Of a DNA stretch of 40,095 nucleotides, positions 14,418-23,385 are shown piece after piece. Origin of the DNA: Thermoleophilia bacterium. GTDB lineage: Bacteria; Actinomycetota; Thermoleophilia; Gaiellales; Gaiellaceae. Made by a program: the position numbers and the translations under genes. The notes beneath the pieces were generated by a model, which saw only the letters and a program-made list of their open reading frames with translations, was not told the DNA's origin and did no database searches. The DNA is taken from contig JAICPI010000022.1 of the NCBI GenBank assembly GCA_025929895.1, positions 1-40,095 on the forward strand, read 5' to 3'. Within the stretch, counting starts at the first letter, position 1; every line of letters starts with the position of its first letter.

Positions 14418-15868
14418 CGAATCGAGAACGCGCGCGTGCGGCGGACGACGGTCTCGCCGCGGTTCACGGGCGCGGAGAACGAGGCGTTGAACCGGTACGC
14501 GCCGCGCGCGAGCCTCAGCTTCTTCAGCCGGACGACCGAGTACACGCCCCCGAGCGCGCGGCCGGTGATCCGGGCGACGATCTTCCGGTCGGAGAGGCGC
14601 TGGAGCTGGATCTCGGCGGTGCAGTCGACGCTGCAGCGGAAGTTGACCCCGTAGCGGCCGTTGGAGCCGAACGGCCCGAACCGGTCGACCGTCGGCGTCA
14701 GCCGCAGGGCCGCGCATCGCGCGACGACCCCGCCCCTGGTCTGGCGCGCGGCCTGCTTCACCAGCGGGAGGCTCGTCTTCGCGGTCTTGTCCGGGTAGTA
14801 GACGCCGGACTGCCAGCCTGGGCGGCGCGGGTCGTCGATCGTGAGGAAGACGAAGAGGCCGGCGACGTTCGGCTGGCAGAACGCGAGCTCGAGCGCCTTG
14901 CGGTAGTGCGCGGCCTGGGTCTTCTCGTCGACGGGCCGGGTGGTCGTCGGCTCCGTGCCCTCGTACAGCGATCGCTTCTCCGCGGGCGGCAGGGACTCGA
15001 TCCCGAACTCGCCGTAGTAGATCGGGAGCGTCGAGCCGGACTGCGCCGTTCCGTCGAAAGCCTGGCCGAGGAGCCGAACGAGCTTCTCGTAGTCGGCCAC
15101 GCCGATCGACGTCGTGGTCGGGTGCGGCGTGGCCGGCGACTGGCTCGAGTTGTCCGGGAACGGGTTGATCGAGAGCGCGTCCATGACGGGCTGCGTCCGC
15201 CCGCTCGCCTTGTACGCGATCCCCAGGTCGAGGATGAACTTCGTCGGCGAGTGGGTGTGGCGCGAGAGGAGGTGGTTGTCCGAGCCTCGCGGCGAGAGCG
15301 CGCCCCCGAGCACGACCACGTTCGGCGAGACCGCCTTGAGCGCGTCGTACGCAGCGGCAAGCAGCTGGAGATACGCCGGCGCTGCGACGTTCTCGCCGTT
15401 CGGGCCGAACTGCGGCAGCCAGAAGCCGTTCAGGTTCGGCTCGTTGCCGATCGTGAAGTGCCGGATCGCCGGCAGCGCGCGGGCGATCGCGGCGGTGAAC
15501 TGCGCGAACTGCGTGCGGTGCTCCTCGGTCAACGGCGTCGTCCGGCTGCCGCGGTGCGAGACCACGATGAAGACCTGCATCCCGTTGGCCGTGGCGGCGA
15601 AGGACGCGTTGCGGAGGTGGGCGAGGTCGTCTGCGCTCGGCTCGACCTGTCCCGGCGCCCAGACCTGTGTGATCCGGATCGCGGCGAAGCCCGCGGCCTT
15701 GGCCCGGAGCACCTCGGCCTGCGCGACGGCGGGGTCGGCGTGCTTGGCGACGTCCGCGGTCGCGCCGACCACCAGGCCCGGTCCACCCGCGAGCGCGGTC
15801 GGCGCGAGCGCAAGCGCCGCGACCGCCGACAAGACCCCCGTGAGCACCCCGATCCGCAAAGTGGCCAT
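14414..15868 (-). CDS. Secreted clan GH-A glycoside hydrolase-like protein
   Basis: A 484-residue exported protein. Residues 1-28 are a signal peptide ending TALAG. The rest to about residue 370 reads as a TIM-barrel glycosidase: FTIGNEPN places the acid/base Glu143 after the conserved Asn, and IYYGEFGIES places the nucleophile Glu287, about 144 residues later, as in clan GH-A (GH5/GH39-like). The substrate cannot be told. The C-terminal ~100 residues form a separate beta domain with a Cys pair (RCSVDCTAEIQL) of unknown role. It faces uvrC with 20 bp between start codons. Confidence 0.85.
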   Translation of the reverse strand: MATLRIGVLTGVLSAVAALALAPTALAGGPGLVVGATADVAKHADPAVAQAEVLRAKAAGFAAIRITQVWAPGQVEPSADDLAHLRNASFAATANGMQVFIVVSHRGSRTTPLTEEHRTQFAQFTAAIARALPAIRHFTIGNEPNLNGFWLPQFGPNGENVAAPAYLQLLAAAYDALKAVSPNVVVLGGALSPRGSDNHLLSRHTHSPTKFILDLGIAYKASGRTQPVMDALSINPFPDNSSQSPATPHPTTTSIGVADYEKLVRLLGQAFDGTAQSGSTLPIYYGEFGIESLPPAEKRSLYEGTEPTTTRPVDEKTQAAHYRKALELAFCQPNVAGLFVFLTIDDPRRPGWQSGVYYPDKTAKTSLPLVKQAARQTRGGVVARCAALRLTPTVDRFGPFGSNGRYGVNFRCSVDCTAEIQLQRLSDRKIVARITGRALGGVYSVVRLKKLRLARGAYRFNASFSAPVNRGETVVRRTRAFSIR

Positions 15869-15888
15869 GGCTACGCTAGCCCGGATCC

Positions 15889-17739
15889 GTGAAGAAATCG
15901 TTCGAAGACCAGCTCAAGGGGCTCCCGGCGAAGCCGGGCGTCTACCTGTTCAGGGACGAACGCGGGAACGTGCTCTACATCGGCAAGGCGAAGTCGCTGC
16001 GGCCGCGCGTGCGCTCCTACTTCCAGGCGAGCCAGGACTCGCGGACGACGATCCGCCAGCTCCCGGACCGGATCGGGGACATCGAGGTGATCGTCACCGG
16101 CACCGAGGTGGAGGCTCTGCACCTGGAGCAGAACCTCGTCAAGCGCCACCGGCCGCCGTTCAACGTCCGGCTCCGCGACGACAAGTCGTTCCCGTACATC
16201 GCCGTCACCGTCGAGGACGAGTACCCCCGCGTGATGTTCACCCGCGAGCGGCACCGCCGCGGGGTCGTCTATTTCGGGCCCTATGCGAATGCGAAAAAGG
16301 TACGGGGCACGCTGGACGTCCTCAACCGGGTCTTCCAGTTCCGGCCCTGCGAGGGCCCGCAGCCCGGCCGCCATTCGGGGATCCCGTGCCTCGACTTCCA
16401 CATCGACCGCTGCCACGCGCCCTGCGTGGACTACATCTCGAAAGAGGACTACCGGCGGATCATCGACGGGGTGATCGAGTTCCTCTCGGGCGAGACCGAC
16501 CCGATCCAGGCACAGCTCGAGGACCGGATGCACGCGGCGGCGGGGGCGGAGCGCTTCGAGGAGGCCGCCCGGCTTCGCAACCGTCTCTTCTCCGTCCGGC
16601 ACCTCGCCGAGCGGCAGGCGGCCGACAAGCGCGCGGTCGGTACGGTCGACGTGATCGGGCTGGCCGTAGAGGGCGACCGCGGCGCGGTCCAGATCTTCCC
16701 CCTGCGCGGGGGCAAGATGGTCGACCGCTACGCGTTCCACCTCGAGAACGTCGAGGGCCAGGACCAGACGACGGTGCTCGAGGAGTTCTGCCTCGAGTAC
16801 TACGGGTCGGCGCCGAGCGTGCCTCCCCAGATCGTCGTGCCGCGCGACGTGGGCGAGCTCGACGCGCTCGCGCAGTTCCTCTCCGAGCGTCGCGGCGCAC
16901 GCGTCGAGGTGCGCGCGGCGGAGCGGGGGGAGAAGCGGCGGCTCCAGGAGCTCGCGACGGAGAACGCGCGCGTCGCGCTCGCGTCCGAGGCGGCGCAGAC
17001 CGAGCAACGCCGGCTGCGCCGGATCGAGGCGCTCGAGGAGCTCCGCGAGGCGCTCAACCTCGAGTCGCTGCCGATCCGGATCGAGTGCTTCGACATCTCG
17101 AACATCCAGGGCGAGGCCGTCGTCGGCTCGATGGTCGTCTTCCAGGACGCGATGCCGAAGAAGGCGCACTACCGGAAGTTCGGCGTGCAGAGCCTCGACG
17201 GGCAGGACGACTTCGCCGCGATGGCCGAGGTGATCTCGCGGCGGTTCGCGCGGCTCGCGGACCGCGATCCCGCGCAGCACGACGACAGCTTCGTGGCGAC
17301 GCCGAACCTCGTCGTGATCGACGGCGGCAAGGGGCAGCTTGCGGCGGCGCTCGCCGCGATGCAGGCGTACGACCTGCCGCGTGTCGCGGTGATCGCGCTC
17401 GCGAAGCGCGACGAGGAGGTCTTCCTGCCCGGACGGTCGGCGCCGGTCCGGCTCTCGCGCCACCAGCCGGGGCTCCAGTTGCTCCAGCGGATCCGCGACG
17501 AGGCGCATCGCTTCGCGGTCGGGTTCCACCGGCAGCGGCGGGAGACGAGGTCGTTCGAGTCGATCTTCGACACGCTGCGCGGCGTCGGGCCCGCGAGGCG
17601 ACGCGCGATCCTGCGCCACTTCGGCTCGCCGGAGGCGTTCCTCGCGGCGACCCAGGAGGAGCTCGAGGGCGTCCCCGACCTGCCGCCGAAGACGGCGCGC
17701 GCGATCTACGCCCAGCTGCACAAGGCGGGGCGGGGGTAG
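15889..17739 (+). CDS. uvrC: UvrABC system protein C (excinuclease subunit)
   Basis: Makes both incisions in nucleotide excision repair with UvrA and UvrB. The protein is 616 residues. The GIY-YIG nuclease is at about 14-95 (PGVYLFRDE..NVLYIGKAKSLRPRVRSYF). The UvrB-binding UVR helix pair is at about 205-240 (RFEEAARLRNRLF). The RNase H-like 5' nuclease follows (IECFDISNIQGEAVVGSMVVF, and LVVIDGGKGQL with the catalytic Asp). The C-terminal double helix-hairpin-helix is at about 560-615. The length is normal. GTG start, preceded by TACGCT (15872-15877) eleven bases upstream. Confidence 0.97.
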   Translation: MKKSFEDQLKGLPAKPGVYLFRDERGNVLYIGKAKSLRPRVRSYFQASQDSRTTIRQLPDRIGDIEVIVTGTEVEALHLEQNLVKRHRPPFNVRLRDDKSFPYIAVTVEDEYPRVMFTRERHRRGVVYFGPYANAKKVRGTLDVLNRVFQFRPCEGPQPGRHSGIPCLDFHIDRCHAPCVDYISKEDYRRIIDGVIEFLSGETDPIQAQLEDRMHAAAGAERFEEAARLRNRLFSVRHLAERQAADKRAVGTVDVIGLAVEGDRGAVQIFPLRGGKMVDRYAFHLENVEGQDQTTVLEEFCLEYYGSAPSVPPQIVVPRDVGELDALAQFLSERRGARVEVRAAERGEKRRLQELATENARVALASEAAQTEQRRLRRIEALEELREALNLESLPIRIECFDISNIQGEAVVGSMVVFQDAMPKKAHYRKFGVQSLDGQDDFAAMAEVISRRFARLADRDPAQHDDSFVATPNLVVIDGGKGQLAAALAAMQAYDLPRVAVIALAKRDEEVFLPGRSAPVRLSRHQPGLQLLQRIRDEAHRFAVGFHRQRRETRSFESIFDTLRGVGPARRRAILRHFGSPEAFLAATQEELEGVPDLPPKTARAIYAQLHKAGRG

Positions 17740-17825
17740 GGGCTGCTCACGGTCCGGCAGCGTCGAGACGCCGTCGAGCGCCGCGCTCGCTTGTCCGACT
17801 CGACCGCGCAGCCATGGCGGGCCCG

Positions 17826-17867
17826 CTGACGTACGTACGACTTGAAAAGTCGTATCTAGCCCGTCAG
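17826..17867 (+). other. Nested stem-loop of unknown role downstream of uvrC
   Basis: A perfect 8-bp stem TACGACTT-GAA-AAGTCGTA (17836-17854) sits inside an outer CTGACG/CGTCAG pair (17826-17831 with 17862-17867). The inner stem is AT-containing, which is odd for this genome. It may be the uvrC terminator or a small structured RNA. The surrounding 17740-17882 holds no protein-coding signal that I can support. Confidence 0.55.
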
Positions 17868-17882
17868 GGGGTCAGGCGAAGC

Positions 17883-17948
17883 CTACGGGTGCGGGACGAC
17901 GAAGACCGCGAGGCTGAGAAACGAAGCGGCGATGGCGACGAAGCGCAT
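17883..17948 (-). CDS. Candidate 21-residue hydrophobic micropeptide
   Basis: A short minus-strand frame starts ATG at 17948 and ends TAG at 17883. It encodes 21 residues: MRFVAIAASF, then a hydrophobic run of Leu, Ala, Val and Phe, ending VVPHP. This is a plausible single membrane helix with one N-terminal Arg. A TAGGGT -10 (17955-17960) ends 6 nt before the ATG, the same arrangement as many longer genes here. It has no known family and could be chance; the promoter spacing is the main support. Confidence 0.35.
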   Translation of the reverse strand: MRFVAIAASFLSLAVFVVPHP

Positions 17949-17954
17949 GGCCCG

Positions 17955-17960
17955 ACCCTA
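17955..17960 (-). promoter_or_regulatory. -10 element TAGGGT for the micropeptide frame
   Basis: TAGGGT is read on the minus strand, 6 nt before the ATG at 17948. The same hexamer is seen before four longer genes in the window. Confidence 0.35.
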
Positions 17961-17973
17961 CGACGCGTCTTTG

Positions 17974-17993
17974 CGAACGCCGTTCGGCGTTCG
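17974..17993 (-). terminator. Hairpin downstream of the P5C dehydrogenase gene
   Basis: CGAACGCC (17974-17981) pairs with GGCGTTCG (17986-17993) around a 4-nt loop, 11 nt after the stop codon of the minus-strand gene. There is no T-run. Confidence 0.55.
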
Positions 17994-18004
17994 TTCGCGT
18001 TTCG

Positions 18005-19681
18005 TTAGGGGCGGTCGGGCGGGCTCGAGCCGTCGCCCGAGTCGTCGGGCGCCATGAACGGGTAGCGGTAGTCCCGCGGCGGGACGAACGTCTCCTTGAT
18101 CGTCCGCGGGCTCACCCAGCGGATCAGGTTCCACATCGAGCCCGCTTTGTCGTTCGTGCCGGACGCGCGGCCGCCGCCGAAGGGCTGCTGGCCGACGACG
18201 GCGCCAGTCGGCTTGTCGTTGACGTAGAAGTTCCCCGCCGCGTAGCGGAGCGCCTCGTCCGCTTCGTCGATCGCGCTGCGGTCCTCCGAGAACACCGCGC
18301 CCGTGAGGCCGTAGGGCGAGGTCGACTCGACGAGCCCGAGGGTCTCCGACCACTTCGCCTCGGGATACACGTAGGTCGTGACGACGGGGCCGAAGAGCTC
18401 CTCCTGCATCGTGCGGAACGCCGGGTCCTTGGTCGCGATCACGGTGGGCTCGACGAAGAAACCCTCGCTGTCGTCGACGCCGCCCCCGACGACGATCTCG
18501 GTCTCGGCGTGCGCGCGGGCGTCCTCGATCGCGCTGCGCTGCGTCTCGAGCGACTTCTGGTCGATGACCGCGCCCATGAAGTTCTCGAAGTCGGCGACGT
18601 CGCCGACCCTCAATTCCGCGACTCTTTCCTCGAGGCGCTCGCGCAGCGCGGGCCAGAGGTTCGAGGGCGCGTAGACGCGCGACGCCGCCGAGCACTTCTG
18701 ACCTTGGTACTCGAACGAGCCGCGGAGGATCGCGGTCGCGACCGCCTCGACGTCCGCGGAGGGGTGCGCGACGATGAAGTCCTTGCCGCCCGTCTCGCCC
18801 ACGATGCGGGGGTAGTTGCGGTAGCCGCCCAGCGCGATGGTCGCGCCGATCGTCTGCCACATCGAGTTGAAGACGGGCGTCGAGCCGGTGAAGTGGACGC
18901 CGGCGAGGTCCTCGGAGCCAAGGGCCGCGTCGCCGATCTCGGCGCCCGACCCGTAGACCAGGTTGATCACTCCCGGCGGCAGCCCGGCTTCCTGGAGCAG
19001 GCGCATCAGCCAGTGGGCGGAGACCATCGCGGTCGACGCGGGCTTCCAGACGACCGTGTTGCCCAGCAGCGCCGCGCTGCTCGGGAGGTTGGCTGCGATC
19101 GCGGTGAAGTTGAACGGCGTAACCGCGAAGACGAAGCCCTCGAGCGGCCGGTACTCCATCCGGTTCCAGATCCCGGGCGAGGAGACCGGCTGCTCGGCGT
19201 AGATGCGGAGCATGAACTCGACGTTCCAGCGCCAGAAGTCGATCACCTCGCACGCGGCGTCGATCTCGGCCTGGTGCGCCGTCTTCGACTGGCCCAGCAT
19301 CGTCGCGGCGTTGAGCGTGCTGCGCCACGGGCCGGCGAGCAGCTCCGCCGCGCGGAGGAACACGGTCGCGCGGTCCTCCCAGGGCGTGCGGTGCCAGTCC
19401 TGCCAGGCCTCGGCCGCTGCGTCGATCGCGCGCTCGACCTCGCGCGCGCCGCCCTGGTGGACGTCGGCGAGCACATGTGCCTTGTCGTGCGGGACGATCG
19501 CCTCGCGGGTCTTCCCGGTCGTGACCTCCTCGCCTCCGATCACGAGCGGGATCTCGAGCCGCTCCGCCCGCATCTGCTGGAGCCGGAGGCGCAGCGCGGC
19601 GCGCTCCGGCGACCCCGGCGCGTAGTCCCGCACCGGCTCGTTCGCCGGGGCGGGAGGACGGAAGATCCCGGCTGCGCTCAT
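18005..19681 (-). CDS. pruA: L-glutamate gamma-semialdehyde (P5C) dehydrogenase
   Basis: A 558-residue aldehyde dehydrogenase that oxidises glutamate-5-semialdehyde, in equilibrium with pyrroline-5-carboxylate, to glutamate with NAD in proline and arginine catabolism. The ALDH core is complete: VTPFNFTAIAANLP at 187-200, catalytic Glu296 (GETGGKD) and catalytic nucleophile Cys330 (EYQGQKCSAASR). The lengthened N-terminus and the FGGGRASGTNDKAG signature mark the P5CDH group (ALDH4-like) rather than general ALDHs. No proline dehydrogenase is next to it. The start is chosen at MSAAGIF, which has a TAGAAT -10 eight bases upstream. Confidence 0.95.
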   Translation of the reverse strand: MSAAGIFRPPAPANEPVRDYAPGSPERAALRLRLQQMRAERLEIPLVIGGEEVTTGKTREAIVPHDKAHVLADVHQGGAREVERAIDAAAEAWQDWHRTPWEDRATVFLRAAELLAGPWRSTLNAATMLGQSKTAHQAEIDAACEVIDFWRWNVEFMLRIYAEQPVSSPGIWNRMEYRPLEGFVFAVTPFNFTAIAANLPSSAALLGNTVVWKPASTAMVSAHWLMRLLQEAGLPPGVINLVYGSGAEIGDAALGSEDLAGVHFTGSTPVFNSMWQTIGATIALGGYRNYPRIVGETGGKDFIVAHPSADVEAVATAILRGSFEYQGQKCSAASRVYAPSNLWPALRERLEERVAELRVGDVADFENFMGAVIDQKSLETQRSAIEDARAHAETEIVVGGGVDDSEGFFVEPTVIATKDPAFRTMQEELFGPVVTTYVYPEAKWSETLGLVESTSPYGLTGAVFSEDRSAIDEADEALRYAAGNFYVNDKPTGAVVGQQPFGGGRASGTNDKAGSMWNLIRWVSPRTIKETFVPPRDYRYPFMAPDDSGDGSSPPDRP

Positions 19682-19689
19682 CGGGCACG

Positions 19690-19699
19690 ATTCTATTTG
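19690..19699. promoter_or_regulatory. Divergent -10 elements between pruA and ogt
   Basis: Minus-strand TAGAAT (19690-19695) ends 8 nt before the pruA ATG at 19681. On the plus strand TATTTG (19694-19699) could drive ogt from the GTG at 19708, 8 nt downstream. If so the annotated ogt start at 19699 is three codons too early. Confidence 0.4.
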
Positions 19700-20157
19700 T
19701 GAGGTACGTGCGCTACGCGGCGGAAGGGTGGGGGATGGGCGAGCTCGTGTTCGACGGGGAGACGCTCGTGCACAGCGAGGCTCCGAGCCCAAGTAACAGA
19801 CTGATACTTGGAGAGGACCGGCTCGGCGCGCGGCTGCGCCGCTACTTCGCCGGCGCGCGCGACGACTTCCTCGACGTCGAGCTCGACCTGGACGGGGCGA
19901 CACCGTTCCAGCGAGCGGTCTGCGACGCGCTCCGAGCCGTGCCGTACGGAGAGACCGTCACGTACGGCGAGCTGGCCGCGCTCGCAGGCCATCCGAACGC
20001 GCAGCGCGCCGTGGGCTCGTTCTGCGCGCACAACCGGTTCTCGATCGTCGTGCCCTGCCATCGCGTCGTCGCGGCCGCGGGGATCGGCTCGTACGGCTCG
20101 CTCGGCGTCCCCTACAAGCAGCGGCTGCTGGAGCTCGAACGTGCCGATCTCCGATGA
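19699..20157 (+). CDS. ogt: Methylated-DNA--protein-cysteine S-methyltransferase
   Basis: A suicide repair enzyme that transfers the alkyl group from O6-alkylguanine to its own cysteine. The protein is 152 residues. The DNA-binding helix region PFQRAVCDALRAVPYGETVTYGELA is at 69-93, the Asn hinge and active site are in HNRFSIVVPCHRVV with acceptor Cys120, and GSYG follows. The N-terminal domain is short. GTG start at 19699, or possibly the GTG at 19708. Codons at about 19790-19814 (AGT AAC AGA CTG ATA CTT GGA) are rare types for this genome. Its end overlaps whiA by 17 bp. Confidence 0.95.
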   Translation: MRYVRYAAEGWGMGELVFDGETLVHSEAPSPSNRLILGEDRLGARLRRYFAGARDDFLDVELDLDGATPFQRAVCDALRAVPYGETVTYGELAALAGHPNAQRAVGSFCAHNRFSIVVPCHRVVAAAGIGSYGSLGVPYKQRLLELERADLR

Positions 20158-21052
20158 CCTCCGCAACGAGCTCGCGGCGATCGTGCCGGCGAGCGAGTGC
20201 GACCGGCTCGCCGAGCTGTCCGGGATCGCCCACTCGGCGGGAAGCGTCCACTTCCTCGGTCGCGGCGAGCTCGCGGTCCACTTCGACCTGGCCGGCAACG
20301 CGGTCGCGCGCCGTGTCTTCGGGCTGCTCCGCGCGCTCCGCGTGGAGGCGGAGATCCGCACCTACCGGCGGCGCGCGTTCGACCGCGCGACGAGGTACCA
20401 GGTGCACGTCCCCGGCACCGACCGGGCGCTCGAGGCGCTGAGCGAGGCGGGCGTGCTCGGTCCGGGGCGGCGGCCGGCCGAGCGGCCGCCGAAGCGGGTG
20501 GTCGGACGTGCGTGTTGCCGGGCCGCGTACCTGCGCGGCGCGCTCCTCGGAGGCGGGTCGCTGAGCGGCCCGCGGGCGCTGCACCTCGAGATCAGGACGG
20601 CGTCGGTCGAGGGTGCGGAGTTCCTCGCCTCGCTCGCCCCGCTCGACGTGCTCGACCGCGGGCGCCATGCGATCGCGTACGCGAAGGGCGGGGAGACGAT
20701 CGCGGACGTGCTCGCGGAGGCGGGCGCGAGCGACCTCGTGCTGGCGCTCGACGAGCACGCGGTGATCGCGGCGACGCGCTCCCGGGCGAACCGCCTCGCG
20801 AACGCGGACCACGCGAACCTCGTGCGGGCGACGCGCGCTGCGCACGTGCAGCTCGTGGCCGTGCGCCGCCTCGCGGAGGCAGGCGAGCTCGCGCGACTCG
20901 ATCCGGCGCTCCAGGAGATCGGCGCGCTGCGGCTCGAGCATCCGTCGCTCTCGCTGCGCGAGCTCGCGCTCAAATGTCGACCTCCGGCGACGAAAGCGTC
21001 GGCGCACCGCCGCCTGCGGAAGCTCCAGGAGCTCGCGGAAGCTGTTTCCTGA
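20141..21052 (+). CDS. whiA: Sporulation/cell division regulator WhiA
   Basis: A DNA-binding protein conserved in Gram-positive bacteria; in Streptomyces it co-activates sporulation-septation genes with WhiB. The protein is 303 residues from a GTG. An N-terminal strand-rich domain (about 1-95) is followed by the degenerate LAGLIDADG homing-endonuclease fold (CCRAAYLRGALLGGGSLS.P at 121-140) and a C-terminal helix-turn-helix (SLSLRELALKCRPPATKASAHRRLRKLQELAE). As in most actinobacteria it sits between uvrC and gap-pgk-tpiA. The rapZ and yvcK genes that usually lie between uvrC and whiA are absent here, and pruA and ogt occupy the place. Confidence 0.94.
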   Translation: MPISDDLRNELAAIVPASECDRLAELSGIAHSAGSVHFLGRGELAVHFDLAGNAVARRVFGLLRALRVEAEIRTYRRRAFDRATRYQVHVPGTDRALEALSEAGVLGPGRRPAERPPKRVVGRACCRAAYLRGALLGGGSLSGPRALHLEIRTASVEGAEFLASLAPLDVLDRGRHAIAYAKGGETIADVLAEAGASDLVLALDEHAVIAATRSRANRLANADHANLVRATRAAHVQLVAVRRLAEAGELARLDPALQEIGALRLEHPSLSLRELALKCRPPATKASAHRRLRKLQELAEAVS

Positions 21053-21301
21053 GGAGCGAATGTGAGCCGGTTGCTCGGGTTCGAGGGACCGTCCATACTT
21101 GGACGGCGGCGGGTCCACACTCGGCCGGCGTCGGATTCAGACCCCGTTCGGCGCCAAGGTTCTGAGCGTGGTGAAGTCGGAGGGGGAGGTCGTCCTCGGA
21201 GCTTCCCCTCCGGCCCGCCGCACAGCGACGGGCCGGAGTCTTGTCTGTCGGCATCGCAAGCGATGCCGACGCGGCCCGCCACAGTGCTTTTCGGGCTTGC
21301 T

Positions 21302-21307
21302 TAGACT
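21302..21307 (+). promoter_or_regulatory. -10 element TAGACT of the gap operon
   Basis: TAGACT is separated from the gap TTG start by exactly 30 nt, the same distance as for the class I aldolase gene, which has the same hexamer. The leader contains GGAGGAG. Confidence 0.5.
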
Positions 21308-21313
21308 CGGTGA

Positions 21314-22332
<1,019 letters not shown>

Positions 22333-22333
<1 letters not shown>

Positions 22334-23385
22334 TGCGCAGACCGCGGTCGGTGCGCGAGGCGGACGTCGCCCGCAAGCGCGTGCTCGTGCGGTCCGACCT
22401 GAACGTCCCGCTCGAGCACGGGAGGGTGGCCGACGCGACGCGGATCGAGGCGTCGCTGCCGACGCTCGAGCTGCTGCTCGAACGCGACGCCGCCGAGGTC
22501 CGGGTCTGCTCGCACCTGGGACGCCCGAAGACGGAGGCGGATCGCGAGCAGTACACGCTGGCGCCGGTCCGCGAGCTCCTTCGCGAGCTGCTCCCCGACG
22601 CCCGGGTCACGGTGCTCGAGGACACGCGCTTCGAAGCGGGCGAGGCGGCGAACGATCCACGCTTCGCGAAGGAGCTCGCGGACGGCTGCGACCTGTTCGT
22701 GAACGACGCGTTCGGCTCCGCCCACCGCGCACACGCGTCCACGGTCGGGGTCGCGGAGCTGCTGCCCGCGTACGCAGGGCTCCTGCTCGAGCGCGAGCTG
22801 GAGATGCTCGGCCGCCTGCTCGGCGAGGTCGAGCGGCCGTTCGTCCTGATCTCGGGCGGCGCGAAGGTCGAGGACAAGCTCGGCGTGCTGCGGAACCTCG
22901 GCGGTCGCGCCGACGAGGTGCTGATCGGTGGGAAGATGGCCGAAGAGGTGCGCGAGTCCAACCCGCTCGAGTTCGCGGTCGTCCTCCCGCGTGACGTCGT
23001 CGCCGCGGCCGCGTTCGAGGAGGACGCCGAGGCGAGGGTCGTCCCGTACGACTCGCTCCCCGACGGCTGGCTCGGGCTCGACATCGGGCCGGAGACGCGC
23101 CGGGACTTCGCCGACCGCCTCGCCGGCGCGCGGACGGTGTTCTGGAACGGGCCGATGGGCGTGTTCGAGTGGCCCCGGTTCGCCGAGGGGACGCGCGCCG
23201 TGGCGGAGGCCGTCGGGCGGGTCGAGGGCTACACGGTCGTCGGCGGCGCCGACTCGGTCCGGGCGCTGCACGAGGCCGGGCTCGCGGACGTGGTCGACTG
23301 GGCGTCCACCGGGGGCGGCGCCTCGCTCGAGCTGCTCGAGGGCAAGGAGCTCCCCGGCGTCGCGGCGATCCCGGAGGCGGCGTAG
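22333..23385 (+). CDS. pgk: Phosphoglycerate kinase, short form
   Basis: Transfers phosphate from 1,3-bisphosphoglycerate to ADP. The protein is 350 residues, against a usual 390-400. The motifs are VRSDLNVPL (usual RVDLNVP), SHLGRPK, EDTRF, VNDAFGSAHRAHAST, SGGAKVEDKLGVL, VFWNGPMGVFE, VVGGADS and STGGGASLELLEGKELPGV. The shortening falls after LIGGKMAEEVRESNP, where most Pgks have GGGMA.TFL and a helical segment about 30 residues longer before the VLP.D strand. Reading is continuous and no frameshift is seen. The GTG start overlaps the gap stop (TAGTG). Confidence 0.95.

Noticed and set aside
13020-14717. Long minus-strand frame joining the chdC-like gene to sequence upstream
   Set aside because: The upstream part is antisense to the secreted-protein gene and has no similarity to the family. 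The chdC-like domain starts at the ATG at 13760.
15114-18008. Plus-strand open frame of 964 codons across the glycosidase and uvrC genes
   Set aside because: It is antisense to the glycosidase gene and out of frame with uvrC, has no domain, and is rich in Arg/Pro/Ala as expected from a GC-rich shadow frame.
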